The notes beneath the pieces are model-generated. The model worked only from the letters and a program-made list of their open reading frames with translations. It was not told the DNA's origin and did not search any database. 64,000 bases of DNA from an uncultured Flavobacteriaceae bacterium. GTDB taxonomy: Bacteria > Bacteroidota > Bacteroidia > Flavobacteriales > Flavobacteriaceae. Positions within the stretch are counted from its first letter, which is position 1, and each line of letters begins with the position of its first letter. Of the stretch, positions 27,928 to 35,698 are shown piece after piece. The position numbers and the translations under genes were made by a program. The DNA lies in assembly GCA_947501845.1 (NCBI GenBank), contig CANMXP010000012.1, positions 1 to 64,000 of the forward strand, in the 5' to 3' direction.

Positions 27928-29778
27928 TTATTTTGATAGTAATGTTACTTTGTAAGGGAACACACTCACCGAATGCTTTTCTAGGTATAGTATTAAATTG
28001 TTGTTTAAAGCATCCCATTCGTGCCGTTCTGTTTGTATTTTATTACTAGGAGTGAGTTCGATGTTTATACATTGTATAAGACCTTTTTTTAGGTCAATAT
28101 CTGTAGTATATCCTTTGTAGATTTCTACATGGGTAATTTTGTCATTGTACATTTCGTGACACAGTGCTTTTACATCTTCCTTGGTAACTATTCTGTCTCT
28201 AGAGAGTAGTGCTCTTCTGTAGCTGTTAAGTCGCTCGTTCATGCTTAGATCGTTTTTACCTGCATAAGTAGAAGTGATAAAAAAGCTGCTTTTTTGTTTA
28301 ATTCCTATACCATTATATACTTTTAGCGGACTGCCAGATTTAATATTATTTCCTTCATCTCCATTTGTTGTCCAATATTCTATTAGCAATGTTTCATTTT
28401 TCCTAAAAGGCTTTAAAGAGACATAGCAGGTTTCTGTAACTTCGTTCGTTATTTCAGATACCTTATTTTCTAATAATGAAATTAGTTGGTTTAAACTCTT
28501 AAGGTTTTTATGTAAAAAATCATTGTTAAAAAATGAGAAAGAAGCACTTTCATCTTTTAATAATTCTATTAAATGTGCAATGTATTCCTTAGCTCTTCTG
28601 TGGTAAAGCTTTCCTGTATTATCTGTTCTAATAGTAAAGATGCCTTTTTCTTCTCCAGACGTATTTTTACTTTGCGATTTGTATATTTTCCCATCTGTGT
28701 TTACAATAGACTTTACGTCTAAAAATTGATTTTCTGTTTTAATAGGGAGAATATTGATAAACTCTTTCATTTGGTAAGAAAAACTTTTTAACTCTCTGTT
28801 TATTACAGGAAAAGAATTTAAAGAGCAATATACATTTTCTAATAAATTATTATTTACAACGCTTGGAAATACGATTTTTAACCAGATGATGTTATTTTCT
28901 ATTTTAAGCCTATGTTCAGATATTATTTGATCTAATTCTGGAAAAGAGGTTGTCTTGTAATTCGTTTCTTTAGACTTAACGGTTATGTAATGCCTTGAAT
29001 AGTTGTTTCTTACTTGTTCAACAATATTATTTGTTTTATTGGAAGTATCGTTGAAAATAGAATCTAAATCTAATTCGGTTGTATTTTTACTGTTAAAAAA
29101 ACCTTCACAAGTATTTATTTTTTTTTGACCAATAAACCACTCAGCGTTTTTTAAATGATGGTAAAAAATAGCGTTATCTTCAACATCTTGTAGTTCAAAA
29201 TAAAAAGAAACGTCTTTTAATGAAAGGCTTTTTAAGTTGCTGGATATACCTAAATAAAGCGATGAGGCTTGAAGGCTTGATGTTTTACTCGCCTTGAAAA
29301 TATTTTCAAATTGTTTTTTATCACCAATCTCAAAAATGGAACTGCCAGTGGCTATATATTTAATAAAACCATTGGTAAGATTAAACTCTTGCAGAGGGGA
29401 GAAATAAATATCTTTAAAATTAACAGAAGTGTTTTTAAATGATGTTTTCTTTTTAAAAGAAAACAGATAATCCGAATTTAAATTTAAAAAAGGGTCTATA
29501 GGTTCAGAATACAGAATAGCATGAGCGGGTTTGGGGCCAAAAACAGAACTGGGAGTCATTAATTGTATAATTTTCTCAGTAATTCTTGTTTGAGATTCAT
29601 CTATTTCTCCAGAAATTTTTTCAATTTCTGCAGCACAAGCAGTTAACAAAAGTGAAATTACGGGGTCGAAAGACATTTCAATTTCATTAGCAGGAACCCC
29701 CCAAAGTGTTGCTGCTTTTTTTAGCATTCTATTTTTTATTTGCTCTTTACTGTTTTCTTTCATGTCATTTTTTTTCAT
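27928..29778 (-). CDS. tssF: T6SS baseplate subunit TssF
   Basis: The 616-residue protein matches the TssF/VasA family, most clearly in its N-terminus: KKAATLWGVPANEIE, DPVISLLLTACAAEIEKI and LMTPSSVFGPKPAHAI (the start of the 'P-P--A-L' region). Two TssF copies and one TssG form each baseplate wedge. It starts 9 nt after tssE ends and is likely co-translated. The C-terminal region includes SRDRIVTKEDVKALCHEMY, also typical. About 220 bases between it and the following gene are non-coding. Confidence 0.9.
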   Translation of the reverse strand: MKKNDMKENSKEQIKNRMLKKAATLWGVPANEIEMSFDPVISLLLTACAAEIEKISGEIDESQTRITEKIIQLMTPSSVFGPKPAHAILYSEPIDPFLNLNSDYLFSFKKKTSFKNTSVNFKDIYFSPLQEFNLTNGFIKYIATGSSIFEIGDKKQFENIFKASKTSSLQASSLYLGISSNLKSLSLKDVSFYFELQDVEDNAIFYHHLKNAEWFIGQKKINTCEGFFNSKNTTELDLDSIFNDTSNKTNNIVEQVRNNYSRHYITVKSKETNYKTTSFPELDQIISEHRLKIENNIIWLKIVFPSVVNNNLLENVYCSLNSFPVINRELKSFSYQMKEFINILPIKTENQFLDVKSIVNTDGKIYKSQSKNTSGEEKGIFTIRTDNTGKLYHRRAKEYIAHLIELLKDESASFSFFNNDFLHKNLKSLNQLISLLENKVSEITNEVTETCYVSLKPFRKNETLLIEYWTTNGDEGNNIKSGSPLKVYNGIGIKQKSSFFITSTYAGKNDLSMNERLNSYRRALLSRDRIVTKEDVKALCHEMYNDKITHVEIYKGYTTDIDLKKGLIQCINIELTPSNKIQTERHEWDALNNNLILYLEKHSVSVFPYKVTLLSK

Positions 29779-29787
29779 TAACTGTAA

Positions 29788-30219
29788 TTAGTAAGATAGT
29801 GGTCCTATGTAGAAAAATTCTTTGTAAAGGAAGTCTTCATCAGTTTTTTTTACCTTACCAGTTACTTTAATAGAAACCTTTTTTTTAATAATATTAGATG
29901 CTTTAACATCATTTATTTCCTCTTGTTTAATAGTAATGTTTACATCTACTTTTGTTAATCGTTTCTCGTGTTTCTTTAAAGAATCGAATAAGGAATCTGT
30001 TATTAATGTTTTAATTTTATTGGTACTGGTTAAGTTATCGAAATCTACATCCCAAATAGAGCAGCCAAAGGTTTCATCAAAAGTGCATTCGCCAAAATAA
30101 GTGGTGGTTATCAAATGAATAAAACGAGCGATAGATTCTTTTATATCACATTTATTGTGCTCTTTATTGGTAATGATGTGTTCGGCATTAAGTGGGAGTG
30201 TAAAAAAATGAGAATTCAT
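29788..30219 (-). CDS. tssE: T6SS baseplate subunit TssE (gp25-like)
   Basis: The 143-residue protein is a gp25/TssE homologue. IARFIHLITTTYFGEC is followed by TFDETFGCSIWDVDFD, the conserved core of the family in Bacteroidota. TssE connects the baseplate wedge with the first sheath ring. It is the first gene of the minus-strand baseplate operon, and a perfect TAnnTTTG box lies 23 nt upstream of the ATG. It is divergent from the NlpC/P60 gene. Confidence 0.85.
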   Translation of the reverse strand: MNSHFFTLPLNAEHIITNKEHNKCDIKESIARFIHLITTTYFGECTFDETFGCSIWDVDFDNLTSTNKIKTLITDSLFDSLKKHEKRLTKVDVNITIKQEEINDVKASNIIKKKVSIKVTGKVKKTDEDFLYKEFFYIGPLSY

Positions 30220-30241
30220 TATTTAAATATAAATAGTTAAT

Positions 30242-30249
30242 CAAAAGTA
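30242..30249 (-). promoter_or_regulatory. Bacteroidota-type -7 box for the tssE operon
   Basis: Read on the minus strand the bases are TACTTTTG, a perfect match to TAnnTTTG. Position 30242 lies 23 nt before the tssE ATG, giving a short leader. At the expected -33 spacing there is only TTC rather than TTG, so the promoter is partial. Confidence 0.45.
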
Positions 30250-30386
30250 TATAAATATACGTAGTTTGAAGTAATCGATTATGTGTTATTTTTTTGTAGT
30301 TCGTCTATTTTAAGATAAAATTATCAAGATTTTATGCAGAAAAAGCAGATATTTCATTTAATTTGTAGCCTTAAATCTACATCAAA

Positions 30387-31337
30387 ATGAGAATATTCCT
30401 TTTTTTAATTTTAACTATTTGCTCAAATATTATTTCTGCACAAAGCCTAAACTTTGAAAGTATGGTTGTAGAAAAAAGTACGTCCAAGCCTGTAGAAAAT
30501 GCTATTATAACAATAGAGGGTACTACTTTAGCTGTTAAAACTAACGAGGAGGGTGTTTTTAATTTTAAAGAAACGATCCCTTATGGAGAATATGTGGTTA
30601 CAGTTACTAAGGAAAACTATATTACAGAGTATTTTCTAATAAAATCTGAAGAAGGCAAGCAGATTAGAGTAAAAAAAGTTAAAATAGGTGTCACTAAAAA
30701 AGAGGCAGCGAGGAGAAGGAAAATAGAGAGAGAAAATGCTAAAAAAGAGGCCAATAAAATACGAGAAGTTAAAAAAAAGAAAGAAGCCTTAGCTAGAAAA
30801 AGAGAGGAGTTGAAAATAAGAAATACCATTCATGTTGTTTACGACTCTGTCCCTCCAAAACCAGAAATAACATATACAGAAACCCAACAGAAGTACTCTG
30901 AAATTATTGGGGTTCCTGTAGATAGTTTAACAAATAATGAGCTTTATGAGTTTATAGATGAATGGATGGGGGTTACCTATTTAATGGGAGGAGAGACAAA
31001 AGATGGAATTGATTGCTCTTCATTCACGCAACGTGTATATACTAAAGTATACGATTTGTATATAGAGCGAACCGCAGAAAAACAGTACAATTCGAAATAC
31101 ACAGATAAATTTACGGTAAAAGAAAATTTGAGAGAAGGTGATTTAATGTTTTTTGAAGGCGTGGGCACTAAAAGTAATGCTATCACACATGTTGGGATAT
31201 ACCTTAGCAATAATAAATTTGTGCACTCTACAAGTATTAGAAACGGAGGTCAAAAAGGAGTTAAAGTTAGTGATATAACAAACAGTTTTTGGAGTAGGCG
31301 ATTTGTTTGTGGCGGACGCCGAATTTATACAGAATAA
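30387..31337 (+). CDS. NlpC/P60 peptidoglycan hydrolase with carboxypeptidase-regulatory-like domain
   Basis: The 316-residue protein has a signal peptide (..NIISAQS) and a CarboxypepD_reg-like beta domain (about 22-100; ESMVVEKSTSKPVENAII). A highly charged Lys/Glu/Arg helix follows (about 105-150), then a C-terminal NlpC/P60 domain (about 185-316). The catalytic Cys is C210 in DGIDCSSFTQRVY and the His is H268 in THVGIYL. Such enzymes cut peptide stems of peptidoglycan. It is the first gene of the plus-strand T6SS unit, directly before tssG, so it probably opens the wall for T6SS assembly. A housekeeping role cannot be excluded. Confidence 0.85.
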   Translation: MRIFLFLILTICSNIISAQSLNFESMVVEKSTSKPVENAIITIEGTTLAVKTNEEGVFNFKETIPYGEYVVTVTKENYITEYFLIKSEEGKQIRVKKVKIGVTKKEAARRRKIERENAKKEANKIREVKKKKEALARKREELKIRNTIHVVYDSVPPKPEITYTETQQKYSEIIGVPVDSLTNNELYEFIDEWMGVTYLMGGETKDGIDCSSFTQRVYTKVYDLYIERTAEKQYNSKYTDKFTVKENLREGDLMFFEGVGTKSNAITHVGIYLSNNKFVHSTSIRNGGQKGVKVSDITNSFWSRRFVCGGRRIYTE

Positions 31338-31351
31338 ATTGTTTTTTTAAT

Positions 31352-32254
31352 TTGAAAACAGAAGAATTAATAAACGTTTTTGAAGAATTAGCTTCGGTAT
31401 ATGAAAACTTGAAAGCCGAGGTTCTCGTATCTGAGATTCAAGAGAATTCAACGTCTGAAATTAATTTTTTAATTAATAATAGCAGTACTTTTTCTAGATC
31501 TTATAGGAGAGATGTTATTAACGTAGAGAAATTAGAAGAAGAGCATGCGTTATTATTAAATCTTTCCAGAAATGGAATTTATGATAGTCTGCCTGAAGGT
31601 GTATTTCACTCAAAAAGAGAAAGTAAGAAGGGGGTTTCTTATACGGCAAAAAGAAAAAAGTACAAAAAAGAGGAGAAGCATGCTAGAGCTTTTTTTAGTC
31701 CGATAGAAAATGAGTTTTTTTATCAGAGACTAAAAATTGAAAAAAAGGAAAGGGATCTATTAGAAAACTTTTATAGCTTAAAAGATGATTTGTTGATAGA
31801 CTTTTGGAAGATAGACAAAGAAATACCCAAAAGCTATATTTTAAAACTTATTAAGCTATTGCCCTATAGTTACAAAATAGCGGGAAATTTAGAATTAACT
31901 CGATTAAGTTTAGAGAAGATATTAAATGTCAAGGTACAATTTAATAAAAAATTGGAAAGCGAAGTTTCTATAAAAGATCAAAAAAGAAATCAGTTGGGAG
32001 TAGATTTTATAACTCAATCTAAAAGCAGCGCAATTTTTCAGCCATTTTTAGAAGTCGTTATAGGGCCAATTAAAGAAAACCAAATAGACGAATACATAAA
32101 AAAAGATGGCATTTTAAAGTTTGTTAATGTTTTTTATGATTACTTCATTCCTTTAGAGTTAGATGTAACCACAAAATTTTCAGTTGCTAAAAAAGAAGGG
32201 TTTGTGTTAAACGAAGAAGAGTGCCCCACAATGGGAATTTCAACAATAATATAA
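31352..32254 (+). CDS. tssG: T6SS baseplate subunit TssG
   Basis: The protein matches Bacteroidota TssG, with LSRNGIYDSLPEGVFH and KHARAFFSPIENEFFYQRL as landmarks. TssG completes the baseplate wedge with TssF and TssE. The frame contains an ATG at 31307, but that lies inside the end of the NlpC gene. A TTG at 31352, 15 nt past that gene's stop, gives 300 residues starting LKTEELINVFEEL and fits better. The gene for TssN follows after 7 nt. Confidence 0.83.
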   Translation: MKTEELINVFEELASVYENLKAEVLVSEIQENSTSEINFLINNSSTFSRSYRRDVINVEKLEEEHALLLNLSRNGIYDSLPEGVFHSKRESKKGVSYTAKRKKYKKEEKHARAFFSPIENEFFYQRLKIEKKERDLLENFYSLKDDLLIDFWKIDKEIPKSYILKLIKLLPYSYKIAGNLELTRLSLEKILNVKVQFNKKLESEVSIKDQKRNQLGVDFITQSKSSAIFQPFLEVVIGPIKENQIDEYIKKDGILKFVNVFYDYFIPLELDVTTKFSVAKKEGFVLNEEECPTMGISTII

Positions 32255-32261
32255 TATCAAG

Positions 32262-33137
32262 ATGGGTTCAATAAATAGTATAGTACAAGGAGACGCTTTT
32301 AAACTTAGTTTGGGACTTTTCATTATAGGTTCATTAATGATGATATTAATGGGCAAATTGCGCAAATTATTTACAAAAAATAAAAAGAAAGCCATTATTT
32401 ATGCGCTTCTTATCTTAATAGCTTTTGCACTTACAGGTTTGTTAAGCTCGGGGAAAGTTTTAAATGATACGCCGTTAAATAGTTATATCGGGTTTCAAAT
32501 TGTTTTTATGATTTTAGGAGCGGTCCATATATATGTCTTGAGACATTATTTTGAAGGTTTTTCTGAAGATAAGAACTCGTTTTTTTCAGAATTGTTATTC
32601 ACAATAGCAATCATTTGTATCGGTCTGATCGCTTTTTTTAACATTGTAAACCGATTTAAAGAGCCTTTTAAGTTTATTTATTTAGCCTCCACTTTTGCTT
32701 TTGTAATTCCCTTTTTATTTTACAGATTGTATGAATTCGCATTGTCTATTCCTGTGCCAGTATATAAAGAATGGTTATACCCTTTAGGAGCTAATATTAA
32801 AGATCCTACCACTAAGGAATTAAAGGATCCGTTGGTAATAAGTTTCGAGTTTCAAAAAAAACGAGACAATAACGATATCACTAATTTTAGGGTAAAAGCA
32901 CCAGAAGCCATGGAGTTTGGCAAATTGTTTTACTTTTTTATTAATGACTATAATGAACGGCATCCAGAAAGTAAAATAGAATTTTTAAGTACTAGTGATG
33001 AGGCGTTAGGCTGGATTTTCTATTTCAAACCAAATTGGTGGAGCGGACTTAAGCATGTCAACTTTTCAAAAACAGTATCGGGAAATAACATAAAAGAAAA
33101 TCACGTTATTGTCTGTAAAAGAGTCGATAACAATTAA
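32262..33137 (+). CDS. tssN: T6SS-iii membrane protein TssN
   Basis: The 291-residue protein has five predicted membrane helices in its first 155 residues (for example LLFTIAIICIGLIAFFNIV). A soluble, probably cytoplasmic C-terminal domain follows, with KEWLYPLGANIKDP, LVISFEFQKK and EALGWIFYFK. This topology and these motifs fit TssN, an inner-membrane component specific to Bacteroidota T6SS-iii that replaces parts of TssJLM. It lies between tssG and tssD. Confidence 0.8.
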   Translation: MGSINSIVQGDAFKLSLGLFIIGSLMMILMGKLRKLFTKNKKKAIIYALLILIAFALTGLLSSGKVLNDTPLNSYIGFQIVFMILGAVHIYVLRHYFEGFSEDKNSFFSELLFTIAIICIGLIAFFNIVNRFKEPFKFIYLASTFAFVIPFLFYRLYEFALSIPVPVYKEWLYPLGANIKDPTTKELKDPLVISFEFQKKRDNNDITNFRVKAPEAMEFGKLFYFFINDYNERHPESKIEFLSTSDEALGWIFYFKPNWWSGLKHVNFSKTVSGNNIKENHVIVCKRVDNN

Positions 33138-33176
33138 CAGGTTGCAGTTGGTCGATATATTTTCTTTCACAATTGG

Positions 33177-33211
33177 TATTTTTGTCTAAAATTTACTATT
33201 TCCTTTGTTTG
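33177..33211 (+). promoter_or_regulatory. Candidate promoter(s) for the first tssD
   Basis: TATTTTTG at 33177-33184 is a perfect TAnnTTTG but has no TTG at normal spacing. Alternatively TTG at 33182-33184 is followed after 19 nt by TTTGTTTG at 33204-33211, one base off the consensus with ideal spacing. Either would give tssD a 5' leader of roughly 75-100 nt. A separate promoter is expected because Hcp is usually made in large amounts. Confidence 0.4.
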
Positions 33212-33289
33212 AATTTTCATAAATATATATATTAGCTTCATGCCAATAATGGCTTTATATATTTATTAATTATTTAAATTTTTATTATT

Positions 33290-33679
33290 ATGTCTTTTAA
33301 AGCAAAATTAAAAGTAGCAGGGAAAGAGTTCAACGTTTTAAATTGTTCTTATGAACTGCATCAAGAAACAGATGCAACAGGAAGACCTTCTTCTATTACA
33401 AGAGGAGGAAAGGTTAAGTTAACTGTTGAATCTACTGCAGATACTAGTCTTTCAGACTGGATGTTCAACAACTTCGAGCGTAGAGATGGCTCTGTTGTAT
33501 TCTTAAAAAGAGATACAGAGGCTACGGCAAAAGAACTTAATTTCTCAGAAGGATACATGGTTAAATACCATGAAAACTTTGAGTCTACGGGTAAAAACCC
33601 TATGGTAGAGTCTTTCGTAATTTCTGCTAGAGAAATTAGTGTTGGTAATGGCGTGCATGTAAATGAATGGGCATCGTAA
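33290..33679 (+). CDS. tssD: T6SS tube protein TssD (Hcp), copy 1
   Basis: The 129-residue protein matches Bacteroidota TssD. The features are MSFKAKLKVAGKEFNVLNCSY, GRPSSITRGGKVKLTVEST, DWMFNNFERRDGSV and the ending VISAREISVGNGVHVNEW. TssD hexamers stack into the inner tube that is fired out of the cell. A 150-nt leader separates it from tssN and a strong stem-loop follows, so it can be expressed above the level of its neighbours. Confidence 0.93.
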   Translation: MSFKAKLKVAGKEFNVLNCSYELHQETDATGRPSSITRGGKVKLTVESTADTSLSDWMFNNFERRDGSVVFLKRDTEATAKELNFSEGYMVKYHENFESTGKNPMVESFVISAREISVGNGVHVNEWAS

Positions 33680-33712
33680 GTAATGACTTTGATTCTTTAT
33701 TGAAATAGTTTT

Positions 33713-33742
33713 ACAAAGGAAGTGTTCTCAACACTTCCTTTG
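33713..33742 (+). terminator. Strong stem-loop between the two tssD genes, possible attenuator
   Basis: ACAAAGGAAGTGTT pairs perfectly with AACACTTCCTTTGT around a CTC loop (14-bp stem). The bases that follow are only moderately T-rich (TGTTTAATA). It may therefore be a partial terminator or an mRNA 3'-end stabiliser that keeps tssD copy 1 levels high while allowing some read-through. Confidence 0.6.
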
Positions 33743-33771
33743 TTGTTTAATACATAATAAATACTAACAAG

Positions 33772-34167
33772 ATGTCGTTTTTATCACAATTAACAATAGA
33801 TGATGATACCATGAATGTATTAAAATGTTCTTTTTCTTTTGAACAGGGAGCAGATTATACAGGCAGACCATCACAAAAGCCAAGAGGAGGGCAAGTAAAA
33901 ATTCTTTTAGAATCTACTAATAAAACAGATTTTTTAGAGTGGATGATTTCTCCTAATATGGTAAAGGACGGGGAGGTTATTTTTTATAAGAGAGATAATA
34001 TGTCCAGTCTTAAAACGCTAAAATTCAAAGAAGCCTATTGTTTAAGTTACCATGAAGATTTTGATGCTGTAAGTGACGAACCGCTAAGGACCCATATCGT
34101 AATTTCTGCAAAAGAAATTAGTGTAAAAGGAACAACGTTCAAGAATCATTGGCCAGATAAAGTTTAA
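33772..34167 (+). CDS. tssD: T6SS tube protein TssD (Hcp), divergent copy 2
   Basis: The 131-residue protein is a second TssD: LTIDDDTMNVLKCSFSFEQ, GRPSQKPRGGQVKILLEST, and the ending VISAKEISVKGTTFKNHWPD. It shares the family pattern with copy 1 but differs at many positions. It starts 14 nt before the lysozyme-like gene, so it may serve as dedicated tube or cargo carrier for that protein, or form mixed tubes. There is no extra C-terminal toxin domain. Confidence 0.9.
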   Translation: MSFLSQLTIDDDTMNVLKCSFSFEQGADYTGRPSQKPRGGQVKILLESTNKTDFLEWMISPNMVKDGEVIFYKRDNMSSLKTLKFKEAYCLSYHEDFDAVSDEPLRTHIVISAKEISVKGTTFKNHWPDKV

Positions 34168-34181
34168 AACTTTAAGATAAC

Positions 34182-34901
34182 ATGGATAAGCCCAAGAAGT
34201 CTAAATTTAAGCTACAAAGAGAAGGCTTAAAAGCAAAATATGGAGCACGCCAAGTATATAGGTGGTTAGGGTATGCCGATGGCGATAATGAGAAAGCTTT
34301 AGTAGATTTTATAAATACAATAGCTACTAGGTTAAATATATTACCTTCATATTTCTATACCATAGCAATAGGAGAAGGATTAGGCCATAAATATTTAGAC
34401 TTAGATAAGAGTTTTGATGCTAAAGGGAATCTAAGAACAGATAAAAGAATGTCTGGTTTGGTACACTTTGGCGTAGACGATTTTGGTGACGACTATTCAA
34501 GAGTTAAAAAATACCTGCCTAGCGATTATAATGAGGGCGATGAATTTGAGGCTATTAAAGGGCATAGACCAGACGATTTTGGTCGAAAAGTGGTAAATAC
34601 AGCATTCTTTAAAGATTTAGAAAGCGGTCTTGAAGGATTTGGCGCAATTTTAAAGCACCGAAGAGATTTGTTTTTGGCTCATAGTAAAGCGTTTAATTAT
34701 CCTAAACCTAACGAAGATCAAATGGCTTTTTGGAATTATTGTTATTATCAAGGGGAGGGAAGAGCGAAAAGATACCTTCAACATAACAAAGGATTAAATT
34801 ATAGTAATCCTGCTCCAGAAAACATGAAGGAAATCAAACAACTTGCTTTAGAACGTTTGGCGACGTGGAGATATGTGCAAATGAATAATTTATTTGATTA
34901 G
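34182..34901 (+). CDS. Putative lysozyme-like T6SS cargo/effector
   Basis: The 239-residue protein has no signal peptide. A helical segment with E65 (YFYTIAIGEGLGHKYLDLD) and a later FWNYCYYQGEGRAKRYL (near 183-200) recall the catalytic Glu and the 'Y-N-G-G-A' region of lysozyme/lytic-transglycosylase folds. The resemblance is short and unproven. The position is telling: directly after a TssD gene, before VgrG, and 2 nt before a lipoprotein gene. A cytoplasmic cell-wall hydrolase with a periplasmic lipoprotein partner is the usual layout of a T6SS effector-immunity pair. Confidence 0.6.
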   Translation: MDKPKKSKFKLQREGLKAKYGARQVYRWLGYADGDNEKALVDFINTIATRLNILPSYFYTIAIGEGLGHKYLDLDKSFDAKGNLRTDKRMSGLVHFGVDDFGDDYSRVKKYLPSDYNEGDEFEAIKGHRPDDFGRKVVNTAFFKDLESGLEGFGAILKHRRDLFLAHSKAFNYPKPNEDQMAFWNYCYYQGEGRAKRYLQHNKGLNYSNPAPENMKEIKQLALERLATWRYVQMNNLFD

Positions 34902-34903
34902 CG

Positions 34904-35683
34904 ATGAGAATTTTTATTTTTTTATTTTTCACACTACAATTTAGTTGTATTTCTCAAAATCCTTCAGATTTAAAAAATAAGGATTTGCAATTACTAGAAA
35001 TTTATAAAAAATTCCACGATAACAGACATGATTACGCAGGTAAAAAAGGAGAAGCAAGAGACACTATTTTAAATCGATTTAAAAAAAGCTTAATTAGTAC
35101 CTTAAAAGATGAATCTTATTTAGAGGCCCCTTTCGATTCTTTATCGACTAGAGTAAAAATTGTAACAAGTAAGGATAAAAAGTTAAGAATTTTTTCATGG
35201 GACGAATTAAACGGAGGTACGTGGCATATATATAATTCTGCATTTCAGTATAAAACCAAACAAGGTTTGTATTCAGGTCTATTATCATTAAATGAAAAAG
35301 AAGAAACAATAGGTGAACATTATACAGATATTACCCACTATGAAATTAATAATATAGATGATGGTAAATATTTAGTAAAAGGTTATGGTACACACGGCTC
35401 TGGGAAAGAGTTTTTCGTATATAGATTATTAAGTTTCAAGAATGAAAACATAGCAGATTGTTCTGGATGTTTTAATGGGAAAGACCGATTTGTTTATGAG
35501 ATTACCCGGGGAGATGAATTAGAACCTTCTTTCAATAAGGACAAAATGGAAATCTCTTATTATGAACTTGAAGAATCTTATGTGCAAGGTGATAAAAACT
35601 CCCCCTCTGGATTTATGAAACCTACAGGAAAGGTTTTAAAATTAAAATATAAAGATGGTTTGTTTACGGTATTAAACAACTAA
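34904..35683 (+). CDS. Exported lipoprotein, putative immunity protein for the lysozyme-like cargo
   Basis: The 259-residue protein begins MRIFIFLFFTLQFSCISQ, a short signal with a Cys that could be lipidated. The mature part is mixed helix then beta, with HDYAGKKGEARDT, GTWHIYNSAFQY and a CSGC motif near residue 188. I know no family for it. Its start lies 2 nt after the stop of the lysozyme-like gene, suggesting translational coupling, and its periplasmic location is where protection against a cell-wall effector is needed. The immunity role is an inference. Confidence 0.6.
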   Translation: MRIFIFLFFTLQFSCISQNPSDLKNKDLQLLEIYKKFHDNRHDYAGKKGEARDTILNRFKKSLISTLKDESYLEAPFDSLSTRVKIVTSKDKKLRIFSWDELNGGTWHIYNSAFQYKTKQGLYSGLLSLNEKEETIGEHYTDITHYEINNIDDGKYLVKGYGTHGSGKEFFVYRLLSFKNENIADCSGCFNGKDRFVYEITRGDELEPSFNKDKMEISYYELEESYVQGDKNSPSGFMKPTGKVLKLKYKDGLFTVLNN

Positions 35684-35698
35684 AAAACACATTTTATT

